From Impatiens glandulifera (taxonomy: Eukaryota > Streptophyta > Magnoliopsida > Ericales > Balsaminaceae): DNA of 64,000 nt. This document shows, piece by piece, positions 1-11,345 of the stretch; within the stretch, counting starts at the first letter, position 1, and every line of letters starts with the position of its first letter. Below the pieces are notes generated by a model. It was not told the DNA's origin and did not search any database. It saw only the letters and a list, made by a program, of their open reading frames with translations. The stretch covers positions 38,114,338 to 38,178,337 of the forward strand of contig NC_061867.1 in assembly GCF_907164915.1 (NCBI RefSeq). Direction: 5' to 3'. The position numbers were made by a program, and so were the translations under genes.

Positions 1-489
1 CTGCGGATCAGCCCAACAAGAGGGACAGTGAAGTCCTTCGATGCAGCCAAGCCGGTGGCTGGGGAGGCTAGGAAAATGCACACCAGGATCGGAGACTGGT
101 ATGGGACAGTCTCGTTTACCTTGGTCCCAATGGAAGACTACGACGTAGTGTTGGGATTACAATGGTGCGATCAGGTACACGCTTGCATAATGCCTTATTC
201 CGATTCCTTAATCATTTTGGATCACGGGAAGTCTAGCGTGATTCCGACAAGGAGAGAATCAAAGGGAATAGGCATGTTCTCGACAATGCGATTCAGCCGA
301 GGTCATAAATGTGGTAAAGGGGCTTTTACCACTTTTGCTAGGGTGGATGATGAGGACGGTTCCAAAAGGAAAGGACAAGTACCCAAGGAAGTCCAAAAGA
401 AGTGCAAGGTCTTCGAGCGGCTCAAGGCTAAAGGCACGAAACCATCAGATCCACAAGGTTTGGCCACAGACAACGTGGGCCAAAGTTAG
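1..489 (+). pseudogene. Ty3/gypsy protease-region fragment
   Basis: The frame is open from the window edge to a stop at 489. The segment around DYDVVLGLQWCDQV, followed by a short hydrophobic stretch (IMPYSDSLIILDHG), matches the C-terminal half of the retropepsin-like domain in chromovirus-type gypsy polyproteins, where DFDVVLGMDFL is typical. The catalytic aspartate motif would lie upstream of the window. After about residue 95 the sequence becomes basic and unlike protease, and no reverse transcriptase follows before the integrase tail at 514-803. The element therefore seems to have lost most of pol. The family call is fairly safe; the lineage is inference. Confidence 0.65.
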
Positions 490-513
490 TCCGCCTTCAC
501 TCGCGTCAAGTCC

Positions 514-803
514 ATGGGAAAGGATGCAGGGCGTGCAGTCGGAATAGGGGACGGTGGAAAGGGGAAATTACCCCCGCAACAGTTGAAGTCTCTGCGGTCT
601 GTGCTCAAGGGGCTTGTGCGCAAATTCGAGGGACCATTTTCAATCGAGAGACGTGTCAGAAATGTCTCATATCGGTTGGAGCTGGCGGCCATAGGTGCAC
701 CCGATGCCGTGACGTGTAAGGGAGAGGAAGAGCACTCATGGGACGCCAGGAAGAAGATCACCATGCATCGTTCTAAGGTCGTGCCGAGGTCAGTCACGAC
801 TTA
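514..803 (+). pseudogene. Ty3/gypsy integrase C-terminal fragment
   Basis: The frame carries LRSVLKGLVRKFEGPFSI and then VSYRLEL, the signature of the domain after the catalytic core of gypsy integrases (family pattern: L-KGL-RRYEGPF, then YRLELP). The usual sequence leading to HPVFHVS is replaced by unrelated residues, and the frame ends at a TAG at 802-804. It lies 25 bases after the protease-region stop, with no reverse transcriptase, RNase H or integrase core between, so the element is internally deleted. The polypurine tract and 3' LTR follow immediately. Confidence 0.6.
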
Positions 804-815
804 GGTGGGGGAGAA
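804..815 (+). other. Polypurine tract of gypsy element
   Basis: GGTGGGGGAGAA directly precedes the LTR start TGTCA at 816, as expected for the plus-strand primer site of an LTR retrotransposon. Confidence 0.7.
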
Positions 816-1461
816 TGTCACGGCCCATTGGTATGGGGTACACATGGAAAGCCCACAAGGTGCATTTTCTAGAATATTCCGGAGTTTTGTGTTCATTTCT
901 GGAACTCTCTAGAATCCTCTAGGAGTTCCTGAATTTTGGTCGGTCATGGAACTCTCTAGATTTCTCTAGGAGTTCCCTTTTTGTAAATGAGGTCATGGAA
1001 CTCTCTAGAATTCTCTAGGAGTTCCTCTTTTGTAAGTAGGGTCGTGGAACTTTCTAGAATTCTCTAGGAAGTTCCTTTTTGATGTAAGGTGGGAGAACTC
1101 TCTAGAATTCTCTAGGAGTTCTCATGTATAGATGCTAATAGAATTCTCTAGAAACCTCTAGGAATTCTTAGAATTAGTTTAATAATAGAAGAGTCTAGAA
1201 ATGTCTAGGACAAGGAAGATCTAGAATGATCTTCCCACTTGTATATAAACAAGTCTTGGCCATAAACCAAGAAACTCAACTCAAAACTTGTAATACCTCA
1301 CTCTTGTAAGCAATAAACAAGATATTCTCCAAGCTCTTTCTCTGTCAAGTATTCCATCTTCTTGCATATTTTAGAAGGCTGACTAGCTAGGATTGTGGCA
1401 ATCTAGCCTAGTGTCGCGCGGGACGAGAGAATATTCGGTGACCGAGTTTCTGCCCGTGACA
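816..1461 (+). repeat. Ty3/gypsy 3' LTR (646 bp)
   Basis: The repeat starts TGTCACGG after a polypurine tract and ends CCGTGACA, giving inverted termini TGTCA/TGACA. It contains a TATA box (TATATAAA near 1241) and a polyadenylation-like AATAAA near 1311, so U3, R and U5 can be placed roughly. The 5' LTR is outside the window, so the target duplication cannot be checked. The U3 holds six phased palindromic repeats, listed separately. Confidence 0.8.
901..1167 (+). repeat. Six phased palindromic repeats in LTR U3
   Basis: A 27-31 bp imperfect palindrome with the form GGAACTCTCTAGA, one to three bases, then TCTCTAGGAGTTCC recurs starting at about 901, 948, 997, 1046, 1094 and 1141. The spacing is close to 48 bp. 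The last copies drift to GAATTCTCTAGA. The array lies just upstream of the LTR TATA box. Confidence 0.8.
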
Positions 1462-2275
1462 CACGTCACCCTTCCAAAATGCCACGTAGATTCATTGTAA
1501 TTAATTTTAGTTGGTATTGACAATAAATATGTTAATATCAAGTTCTAATTAAATTCAATAAAATAAGTTAAGGATTAATTCTTTGTCTAGAAAAGAAAAC
1601 TAAAAAATAAAGGAGTTAATTTAGGTAATTGATTTTGATTAAAGTATGAAAATGTAGCTAACATGTTATTGATCCAAGTATTGATCCATGTCTTGAAAAT
1701 AATATCAATGGAGCTTAGAAAAAAGCACAACAGCTATGAGACAAATAAGAGAGAAAATGACATGTTAATTTGAATTCTTGATTGTCAATCTAAGCTAAAA
1801 ATCAACTATTAGAAATTCTAATATAGATTAGGCAATTGTGATAAAAATTGAATATCTCTTATTTGAATTGTCCTAAAATTTTAATTTTCAAGACTTTGGC
1901 TATTTATTGAAAGCTAAAGAGAACCCCAGAAGATGAAGTTGAAATTTGAAGTGAGTTGAGAAATATTTATTTCTCAAGTGAGGCTTCCCAAGAGATTATT
2001 ATAGTTTTTCAGTTCCGAGTGTTTCTTATAAATCTTTTTTATCTTCTTATAACTTCACCATTTGATTATAGTAAATAAATAGCCTTGTATTGTTTTGGAA
2101 AGTGGATGTAAGCATTTTGCTAAACCACTATAAGAATCTTGTATTTTTTTATTGTTATTTCTTTTCTTGATTCACTTATTTTATTCATAAAACATTATCT
2201 CTTCGAAGAGATTGTGCGTGTCAAGCGTTATCCGTAAGTTTGGTTGGTTTCTACATTATATAGTTTCCCAAGTTT
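1462..2275 (+). other. AT-rich stretch; probable eroded copia LTR
   Basis: No coding sequence is evident. The right part joins, across the CACTA element, to a short piece ending CCTCAACA at 3342 and followed by a primer-binding-like site. It is therefore probably the U3/R of the copia element whose gag begins at 3448. I could not find its left end, so where the LTR starts between 1462 and about 1900 is unknown. Confidence 0.35.
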
Positions 2276-3313
2276 TACTAGGAGAATATGCACAATTATC
2301 GAGAATTATCAATGAGAGTGAAAGAATGCTCTCGGGGATATTAATATCACCGAGGGCAAAAGGTTGCCCTCGCTGATAATTTTATTATTTCCGAAGACAA
2401 AAGGTTGCCTTTGCTGATAATATTATATTTTGCACTAAATTAACCCACGACCGCCAACTATTTTTTCTCTCTTCTTCTTCATTTCTGTAATGCAGAACTA
2501 TTTCTTCCTCTTATCCTCAGGTTCATCTTCAATCTTCCATCTCTTCAATCTTCAATCTTCAATCTCATTCCATCTTTTTTAATTTTCAGATTCGTTGTTT
2601 TATCTCCTTCAATTTCAATTTTGAAGTGCATCTTCATGCTGAACTCCTGATGTTCCTCGCAAGGTTCTTATAGCGCCAGGTTCGTCTTTAATTCGTCTTC
2701 AATCTTCCATCTCTTTCAATGTTTCTTGTCTGTTTTTGGATTGAGGGTTAAGGACATCTTAAAGATTAATGGTGAAAACATTAAAGAAGAATATGGTCGG
2801 CATTAGATGATGAAAACAGTAAAGAAGAACGACTCGCGATGTTTGATTCAGTTTAGGTATACCTAAGAATCTGTAAGAACTTTAACTTCTTTAGAAGATA
2901 TTTTTAAATCTGTAATTGTAAGATGATATTTTGCAGGATGATTTCTTACTTTTTTTTGTTATATAATTGTTTCTTCAAATAACAATCTCTTCTTCTTATT
3001 TTACATTTTGTTTATCTGAACTTAGAAGTATTTGTTGATGGTAAGAGGGGATGGAGAAGGAGAGTTCGAAATAATTGTTGGAAATTATTTAATATTATCA
3101 CCGAGAGCATTGGCTCTACTCTCAGTAAAAAAATATATTTATCTCCAAGGGCAGTAAATGCCCTCGTAGATACTCTTTTTATTTTTTCACTGACAGCCGT
3201 ATCACCGAAACGCTACGAGAGCATTTATCGCCCTCGGTAAACACTATCACCGAAAGCATTTTTTATATCTCCGATGGTTTTTTTTCTCCTTAAAAATCAA
3301 TTTTTTACTAGTG
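2276..3313 (+). mobile_element. Non-autonomous CACTA element
   Basis: The right end is TTTTTTACTAGTG, the inverse of the usual CACTAGTAAAAAA start. Subterminal motifs ATCACCGAGRGC and GCCCTCGGTRA are repeated in both orientations near both ends (about 2330-2420 and 3110-3260). The left end appears as TACTAGG, i.e. CACTA with its first base changed. A TTT flanks both sides (2273-2275 and 3314-3316), matching the 3-bp target duplication of this superfamily. Removing it rejoins copia LTR sequence. No transposase is present. The right end is firm; the left end is inferred. Confidence 0.6.
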
Positions 3314-4911
3314 TTTAGACCTATTGAACCTATCCCTCAACAAGTGGTATCAAATCCTTGTTTTCTCTCAGCCTTATAAAGGTTAGAATAAAGAAGTTTC
3401 TGAATTAGAAATTAGTAAAACCATTTTGATTTTTTGGTTGATTTAACATGGCTAGTAGTTTTGACATTGAGAAGTTTAAACTCATACCCTAATCATTTTG
3501 AGATTGGGTGACAACTGACAAGGTATTGAGAGAGGTTGCAAAGGAGGTCACGACTGCATCTCTTTGGCTGAATCTAGAATCTATTTACATGACCAAATCT
3601 CTTGTGAAAATATTGATTTGAAGCAAAAGATCTTTGCATATATGATGGTAGCCGAAAACACCATGGAGGAAAATCTTGATGATTTCTTGAAAATCAATTT
3701 GGATTTAGAGAATATTGAGGTGAAGGTTGAAGATGAAGACCAAGATCTCTTATTGCTCCAAAGCCTCCCTAATTCCTATTCTAACCTAAAGTACACAATG
3801 TTGTATAGAAGAGAGTTCATCTCATTATAGGAGGTCCACAATGCCTTATTGTTTAAAGAAATGTCAAAAATTGTCGATAGAGTTAAAAATCATGGAGATG
3901 CATTGTATGTTCGATGGAGGCCACCGAAGGACACATGGAAGAAGAAGGAAGGAAGGATTTATAGTTAGTATATATTGTTTATAATATGCTATGAATTCCA
4001 AGAGTAAGACCACTATAAGAGGCAATGCCCGATGGTTAAACAATGTGAAAATAAAACAAAGCTAGTACAAGTGAATGAAATAGTGGTAATGTTCTTTATG
4101 ATAAAGACAACACCTATATCTTAACCATTGAACTTAATTCAAGTGATAGTGGTTGGATCCTCGACACAGGATGATCATTTCATACGACTCCTAACCGAGA
4201 TTTAATCCAAGACTATGAGGAACTTGATGGTAGAAATATGTTGATGGGTAACCATGCATGCAACTAAGGTTGTGGGTATTGACCTAGTTAGCATCAAGCT
4301 AAAGTATGGTCAACTTTAAATCTTAAAGGAGTTAGGAACATTCTAGACCTAAAGAAGAACTTAGTTGCTTTAGGAACACTTGATATGGTGTGAGTAGAAG
4401 ATAATATGTCTTGAAAATAACAAAAAGAAATTTGATAGTCTTCAAAGGGAAGAAAAAGAAGGCAAACCTTTATAGATTGGATGGTGCACAAGAGATATGT
4501 CTTGCAATAATTTCTTCCAAAGATTCTATAAGGTTATGACGCCTGAGATTATGTTATATGAGTCAAAGGGGCTTGAAAGAGAAAAGAAGGAAAGGAACAC
4601 TTGGTGATCTAAAACTTAGTGAGCTTGAGTTTTGTAAACATTGTGTGATGGGAGAATCTACAAGGGTAAGTGTTGATGTTTCCCAATCTAAGTTAATTGC
4701 AATCCTAAATTACATACATTCAGATGTATTGAGGCCAACTCAAAATATGACTCATGGTGGTGCAAAGTATTTTATTCTCTTCATTGATAATTACTCTAGA
4801 AAGTGTTGGGTGTTTCCTATGATGATAAAGAATGAAAATATCCAAAAGTTTAAAAATCGGAAGATGTTGGTGGAAAACCAAACTGATATGAAGATCTAGA
4901 AGCTTAGAACT
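3314..4911 (+). pseudogene. Dead Ty1/copia element, gag to integrase
   Basis: The end of an LTR (CCTCAACA at 3335-3342) is followed by TGGTATCAAATC, a decayed initiator-tRNA-Met primer site. A gag begins near 3448 (MASSFDIEKF) and continues, with stops and frameshifts, through blocks typical of copia gag (DDFLKINLDLENIEVKVEDEDQ, LLLQSLPNSYSNLKYTMLY). Pre-integrase and integrase remnants follow near 4558-4899 (IHSDVLRP, YFILFIDNYSRKCWVF). It stops inside integrase where Tat-like LTR sequence begins at 4912. No reverse transcriptase was seen downstream. Confidence 0.75.
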
Positions 4912-5831
4912 TGTAGACACCTCATTTTTACACCCCAAAATTAAAATAAATTCTCTCAATCCAGTATGATGATCATACTTGATTATTGGACCGAAAAAAA
5001 AACAGAAACACTTTTCAGAATTGGCTCAAAATGACCCTTGAATGGTTGTCCAAAATACCAATTCTAAGAATACTCCAGCTTCATATGATCCAACACCTTC
5101 AAATTGACCGATTTGAAAAATCATGAACTTTGAGTATAATATTGTTGTTGAAAAAAATATACAAAATACCTATTCTTAGGTTTGTTCTTTCATACAAACG
5201 TAACGTTCCATAAAAGTCAGAATTCGGGAGACCTAACACGTTTAGATTAACCGATTCGAAAAATTATGAAATTTGAGTATAATATTACTATTTGTAATTT
5301 TGTGTAGAAGGTTTTCAAAAAGGTAAAAGTGTCAAAACCGAGTCTAAAGAATGGGTTAAGACTGAGTCAACTAAAATCAACAAAGGATCTCCCATGCATC
5401 CAAAGCATTTTTAATGAGTGACTGATGTCAGGATGATGCCAAGCATGTGCCTCATTTGAAAAATGCCCAAATTTCCTTATTTTGGCATTAGTTTGCTGAA
5501 AGAAGTTCAACAAAGATAATCAACTTAAAATTCACGCAGATCGCTATGATCAATGGTTATAGATGATTTTGGATGTTTTAGAAAACTTATATAGTCCTCT
5601 ACAAGGCTCGTTTGAATTCAAATTCAAATCGATGCTCTTAACCTCAAGAAATTGGTGGTGCAAGACAATGTGACCATAATATGATATAACTAGACATGCT
5701 TGTGGTTAGAAATTCATAACTTGAACCACATGGACTCAAAATGGGATTTCTATATATGGTTGGAAAGCTAAGACACATCCCCATCGAATGACACATGCCT
5801 GAGTCTTCATTCGACGGTTAAGGTGGTCTAT

Positions 5832-6950
5832 GTCGCCCGACAACACGATGCAAGTACATCAACTTCGATCCTAGAGCGAATTGAATCTTGGTGTCACTTT
5901 GAAAATTCACATCTTTTGACTCACTAGACCATTTGGTTAAAATGAGCTACCATTAGAATTATCTTTAATTTTACCTTTTAATGATAATAAACATCACTCA
6001 TGGCTCGACTTACAGCCCACGCTAGGTCGTTCGTACGCCGAACTATTCATATTAAGACCAATGAGGCTCCATCATGAAATGCATGGACCTGCGACCTATC
6101 TCAAACTTCTTAGGAAAAACATAACAGGTAGCCAACCTCAATACCTTCCATTGTACTATGGATCAATATCAATAGTGGTTTGAGACAAAATTTATAGCCA
6201 TTTGAAGTTTTAGTTGATCAAAGTTTGTTGAAACCAAAACTCAAGAAATACTTAACTTTAAAAATGCAATTTTTTGCCACAATCCATTATTTGACCTGTT
6301 TCAAATTAGATAATTTATGTGGATGAGTTACCGAGACGCAAGGCTAGGCCTTAACAAAAATGAACTCAAACTCAACTCGAGGTGACCCGCTGCCTCCCGA
6401 TAACACGATGCAAGTACATCAACTTCGATCCTAGAGCGAATTGAATCTTGGACTCACTTTGAAAATTCACATCTTTTGACTCACTGGACCATTTGGTGCA
6501 AGTGAGCTACCATTAGAAAGGTCTTTAAGTTGACCTTTTAATGATAACAAACATCACTCATGGCTCGACTTACAGCCCATGCTAGGTCGCTCGTATGCCA
6601 AACTATTCATTTTAAGACCAATGAGACTCCATCATGAAATGCATGGACTTGCAACCTATCTCAAACTTCTTGGGAAAAACAGAACATGTAGCCAACCTCA
6701 ATACCTTCCAATGTATTATGGCTGAATCTCAATAGTGGTTTGAAACAAAAGTTATAGCCATTTGAAGTTTCAGTTGATCAAAGTTTGTTAAAACCAAAAC
6801 TCAAGAAATACTTAACTTTAAAAATGCAATTTTTTTGCCACAATCCATCATTTGACCTATTTCAAATTAGATAATTTATGTGGATGAGTTACCGAGACGA
6901 AAGGCTTGGCCTTAACAAAAATGAACTCAAACTCAACTCGAGGTGAGTCG
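5832..6950 (+). repeat. 560-bp tandem duplication inside Tat LTR
   Basis: Two adjacent copies share long near-identical stretches. ACACGATGCAAGTACATC occurs near 5843 and again near 6403, and both copies end around CTCAACTCGAGGTGA. The period measured from this landmark is 560 bases. Differences are scattered single-base changes, so the duplication is old but clearly direct. Confidence 0.85.
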
Positions 6951-8692
6951 CTGAAGGTGTTACTGGTTGAGCTGACTCGAGAAATTAAAATGTCTCAAAT
7001 ATACTATTCCTAAGGGTATATAAGGAGATAACCTTATTCATTTGAGGCACGGTTGATAAATTGCAAAAATTTCATCATACACTAGAGAGAAAACCACAAC
7101 TAAGAGCTAGAGTGACCAAATCAAGAACACTTCGAAGGCTATTCCGGTGAGGACTGCAGGTCCTCCAACAAACTCTTCTTCTCTATTTGTTCTTCTTTCT
7201 TCTACTCATTAGGTAGGCTCCTCTACTCCTTGACTCCATGTGTAACATATATTATCATTCGATTTTGTAAATCGACGATAAGTTAACATGTGATATGCTC
7301 CAAAGTTCAATAAATTAATTTATTAGTTTTGTTGAATTTCTTGAATGTTGTTTGTTGATTTGGTGAAACCTAGCTTCTAGAAGTCCCTAGGTTAAATTGT
7401 GTATAGTTAGGAAGATGCTAGGTCTTGACTAGCTCAAATCATATTCTTTAATCTTTGTCGGACTCTACACATTCAGTAGCTGGAGGAAGAATTGTCGACT
7501 AATTCTTCAAACGAGTTCCATACCCTCCTCATTGTAGCGAAGGTTTAGTCGAAGCTCACAAAAGTAGGGAATACACAGTCGAAGGCTATAGCGAGAACGC
7601 CTCGACAAACAAAAAAATTAGTAGATGGTAACTATCGGCCGATTTCTAGATATGTAAGGGAATCTTCCTTCAATTCCTCCTCTCTTCATTATAGTGAACT
7701 AAGACCTCTATTAAAGATCTCCAAAACCTTGACAAGCCTCGCCAACGAAGAGCTCCAGTAGTCCGAGGTGATGGCGAGACGAAATGAAGCTCCAACGGGA
7801 AATCGAACTTTCGATTTTAGAAACAGACAAGCTGAATTCGAGATGATTCTTCCAGCAAATATCCAGGCGCTACGTGATGACGAAGACGAGCTGAATCCGA
7901 GATGATTATTGAGCGAGCAACGTCTAGTCTCCATGCGAATCCATGCACAACATCGGAACTCAACGAAGACGGAGCGAGACGCGAGGAAGACGACGAAGAA
8001 GCTTTTAAGCTTTTCCCAACTTTTTATGTATTCCGATTTCCCGAAGTTATGAGGTGCATTCACTTTGTCCCGTAGACTTCTTAATATTTTAAATTATTCT
8101 ATAAACTTTAATTTATTAATTCTCAAATAAATTGGCCCCTAGACTTTTTACATTGTGCAATTTTATCCTCCAACTTCCAATTTCTGATATTTTCAATAAC
8201 ACCAAAACAATTCGCCCCTTGGACTATTTGTTCACGTCCAATTCAACCCTTAAACTTTATATATGTCTAATTTTGGCTATAAAGTTCCAATTTCAATAAA
8301 TTTGAAATTTCTTAAGGCTTGTTTAGTTCCTTTTACACACCAAAATACTTTATTTCATCAAATGGAGCCTCTAAATCATTTTAGAAAAAAATCCAAAACT
8401 TCATGGATGGTAAAAAAAATTATTTTCTAAAAAAATAATATTTTCCCATAATTTTTAAGGCCCGTTGGAAAATGACTTAATTTGAAACGCTCATATCTTG
8501 AGCTCTACACCTCGGAATATTATAAAATTTATACAACGGGTCCATCAAATTATTTTTGACCTTCATGAAATTTTTTCAAAATTTTCGGAACACTTTCAGA
8601 AGAAAACTCATTTAGCGGTGTCATATCAGGAGTCTTGTAGCTCCGAAAATTCCAAACTCGAGTGCAAAGTGTTCCGAAAATATGGTTGACAT

Positions 8693-9263
8693 TAGGGTTG
8701 TAAACGAATCGAATCGAAGCGAATATTACTGTATTCGATTCGTATTCGTGAAACTATTTGAATATTCGTATTCGTATTCGAAATTTTTTCGAATAATTAA
8801 TGTGATTCATATTCGATTTAAAATTGATATTCGTATTATTCGATCCGATTCGAGTATTCGATTCGATTTTTTGAGTAACGTCGACTGGAGAAGAGAAGAG
8901 AAGAGATGAGATGGAGGCGGTGATAGGTTTTGAGTGATTAGCAGCAGAATGACTAAATGTGGGTTTCAAGTTTTCAACCAAAGAAATGTATATATGTATA
9001 TATGTACTAGGGTTTTAGAATAAATAATATTTATAAAATTAAAATTAATAAAACGGTATATATATATATATAATCGAATATTTAATCGAATATTAGCGAA
9101 TACCGAATCGAATATCTTGATTTTGTATTCGTATTCGTTTATTAGTCGAATCGAATCGAATATTTTTATTCGAATTCGAATCACAAAATTACGAATACGA
9201 ATATCAAAATTCGAATACAAATACTGAATCGAATCAAAAGTATTTGATTCATTTACAACCCTA
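8693..9263 (+). mobile_element. hAT-type MITE rich in ATTCGA words
   Basis: The 571-bp element starts TAGGGTTGTAAACGAAT and ends ATTCATTTACAACCCTA, near-perfect terminal inverted repeats. It is flanked on both sides by GTTGACAT (8685-8692 and 9264-9271), an exact 8-bp target duplication, the size made by hAT transposases. Both subterminal regions are dense in GAATCGAATCGA-type words. No transposase is encoded; short open frames here are products of the repeats. It sits inside Tat LTR sequence. Confidence 0.9.
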
Positions 9264-10317
9264 GTTGACATGCACAAAGACATTAAAAATTTTCTAATAT
9301 TTTTGGGAAAATCCTTGATTTCTATTGTATCATAAATAGGGCTTCAATTCCCCTTCCAATCCTTAATCCACATATTTCTACACTTGTGAACTACTTTCCT
9401 TGTACAAGGATTCAAAATTTGAACTCGGCAAGCAAACTCCAAGAACCATGCAAATTGACGAATTCACATTGATGTTGATACATGCCCGAGAAGCATTCTT
9501 GTATTTCATTATATTGTCTTTTGTCTAGAGAAAGTCTATCAAGAGTTTAAAGTCACCTCTAAACTAAACATATGTTTATTCTTAGATTAGACAATCCATG
9601 ATAATGAATATTCAAAGAATTATAAAATAGATAAAATATCAACCTTTGTCTAAATCTAATTGAAGCTTAAAGTCATCTTTAAGAAAGTAATAGAATTAAT
9701 CCCTTAAATTAGACAAAATGTTAGCATATTCACAAGCAAACGGATTCTGAACTTAGAATGAAACATTTAACGTGCCTTCACAAACAATTGACCAATTACT
9801 TCAAGTAGAGACCATCCCTCGAGATAGGAGAATATGACATAACTGTTACGACACTTTCCTAATGCATAACCAAGCATCGTGAATACTAAATTTCTTTCCT
9901 TTAGTTTTTTATGAAGTAAATTAAAGTGACAACTATTAAAGTCAATTAGATTACTACGCTTTCACGCGTACTAAGTTAAAACATTTACTGGCCAATCCCA
10001 AAAATTCTATGATATAGAACTCCACTTTGGTTCCTCATCTCAAAAGATATGACAACATCCAATACGGATAGTTTTCTTATCTACTCTTTGTGAGATTCAA
10101 GAGAAGGTAAGCCAATGAGTTTTATAGCATAACTTATGTAGAAAATCTTTGCGTCCCCTCCATATGCGGAGCACTTGAGTGGATAAGTAAGGCATGACAC
10201 TAATCAATTTTGGATGGTACAAATCATCCTTACAAAATGGGACATTCAAATGGATAAATAAAAGAGAAATTTGTACAGAAAAAAGCATAGGCGACGAATA
10301 AACATCGTACAGAAAAC

Positions 10318-10337
10318 TGGTGACTCTGATAGGGACT
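10318..10337 (+). other. Tat-type primer-binding site
   Basis: TGGTGACTCTGATAGGGACT matches the TGGYGACTCTGCTGGGGA-like site that follows Tat/Ogre LTRs (reported as pairing with a tRNA-Arg). The LTR probably ends at CGTACA, 10311. A related site is at 20290 and another at 63098. Confidence 0.6.
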
Positions 10338-11345
10338 AACTAGATACTTAACTCAAAACATGCAGTTGGCCAAACTAGCCTAAAAATGAAGGACGTTACA
10401 CTCCTCATTTCACAAGATTAGTTTTTTAGGGCACAAAACCCATCAAATCAATGTGAACCTCGCATTTGCATTTACTTGCTTGCCTATTTGAATGTGGATT
10501 AAACCCGACAATGCTTAACACCTCTTTATCAATGAGGTGTATGAACATAAGTGTTTTGGTAAACACTATTCACACATGAATATGCTCAAATATCTTTACA
10601 ATGTCGATGATGTGTAGTCTAAGAGTATCCAAGTGATACTAACTACGCCAGCAGGCCCTCACGCCTCATGATGTATCTTTCGAATAACAAATACATCAAA
10701 ATGTGGGTGACAATTCTATCCATCCAAGTTCTCATCTCATTTCTTCTTGATTAAGAGAATCGTTGTCTTAAGTCAAGCGACGAGCTATGATTTTTATGTG
10801 TCTGCACGTTAGAAGAAATAGATACTCATGGGATTAAAACTTGAAATTGTTTTCCAAAAATAAAAGTTAATAAGAACTTTTGTTTTGTTAGGAAATGTAT
10901 CAACTATCTCAGCTTGATGTTGCTATTTATGTTCTTCAGCGCATACGAGATTCTCTCGTTTATCCATTCACTAGTGGACACCAATTTCATGATGTTCATG
11001 CATAATCGATGGAATCCAGATACGGACATTCATCATAGGGGGAGACACTTCTACCCTACTATCGAAGACTTTCAAGTCATCATGATGTTCTCTTGCGACA
11101 TCCCATTGTGCCTTGCACCTCCATGAGTGGCAGTTTTTTATAACCTCCTACAAACATTCTTCGGCTTTGCTAGACAAGATGCTCAACGCATAATGGTAAA
11201 TGAAACCATTGACTTGACATGATGGACTGAGTTGATCTTACACTCTGGAGGTGTAGAACGAGCAGACATACGATGAAGAAGGACGATGTTGAGATGCTCC
11301 TTGCTCATTTCCTATTGTGTCCAACAGAGACCCAACGACGGAGGT
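10338..11345 (+). pseudogene. Tat element leader and ORF1 fragment
   Basis: About 550 bases after the primer site match 20310-20870, a shared untranslated leader. From about 10890 a frame reads TNFMMFMHNRWNPDTD, then FYPTIEDFQVIM. After frame breaks comes MKKDDVEMLLAHFLLCPTE near 11270. The same two blocks occur in order in the copies at 20880, 22320 and (minus) 34200/36600. This position, between primer site and gag, is that of the extra ORF1 of Tat/Ogre elements. It resembles the plant retroelement-associated family now called DUF7745 (pattern: PTIEEY/PTIEDF), but I identify that from memory only. The copy breaks off near 11345. Confidence 0.55.

Larger units (their letters stand above)
4912..10311 (+). 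mobile_element. Tat/Ogre-like long LTR sequence, mosaic
   Basis: It starts TGTAGACACCTC and its first 430 bases resemble a second copy at 16680, including the phrase CTTGATTATTGGACCG. It interrupts a copia integrase. A Tat-type primer site lies at 10318, so the whole 5.4 kb may be one very long LTR, a length known in Ogre elements. Two TATA-like sites (TATATAAG near 7017, CATAAATAGG near 9331) and an internal TCTACA at 7464-7469, inverse of the start, instead suggest two LTR pieces joined. No protein-coding gene is supported inside. It holds a 560-bp tandem duplication and a hAT MITE. Confidence 0.55.

Noticed and set aside
5832..6950. CRISPR-like repeat spacing
   Set aside because: Two 560-bp direct copies with no spacers. 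It is a tandem duplication in an LTR, and the genome is that of a plant.
7689..8063. Minus-strand 124-residue open frame
   Set aside because: It falls in Tat LTR-like sequence, is Ser/Arg-rich without any domain, and has no splice or promoter context.
8682..9283. Several open frames rich in Ile/Arg/Phe
   Set aside because: They arise from ATTCGA words of the hAT MITE on both strands.
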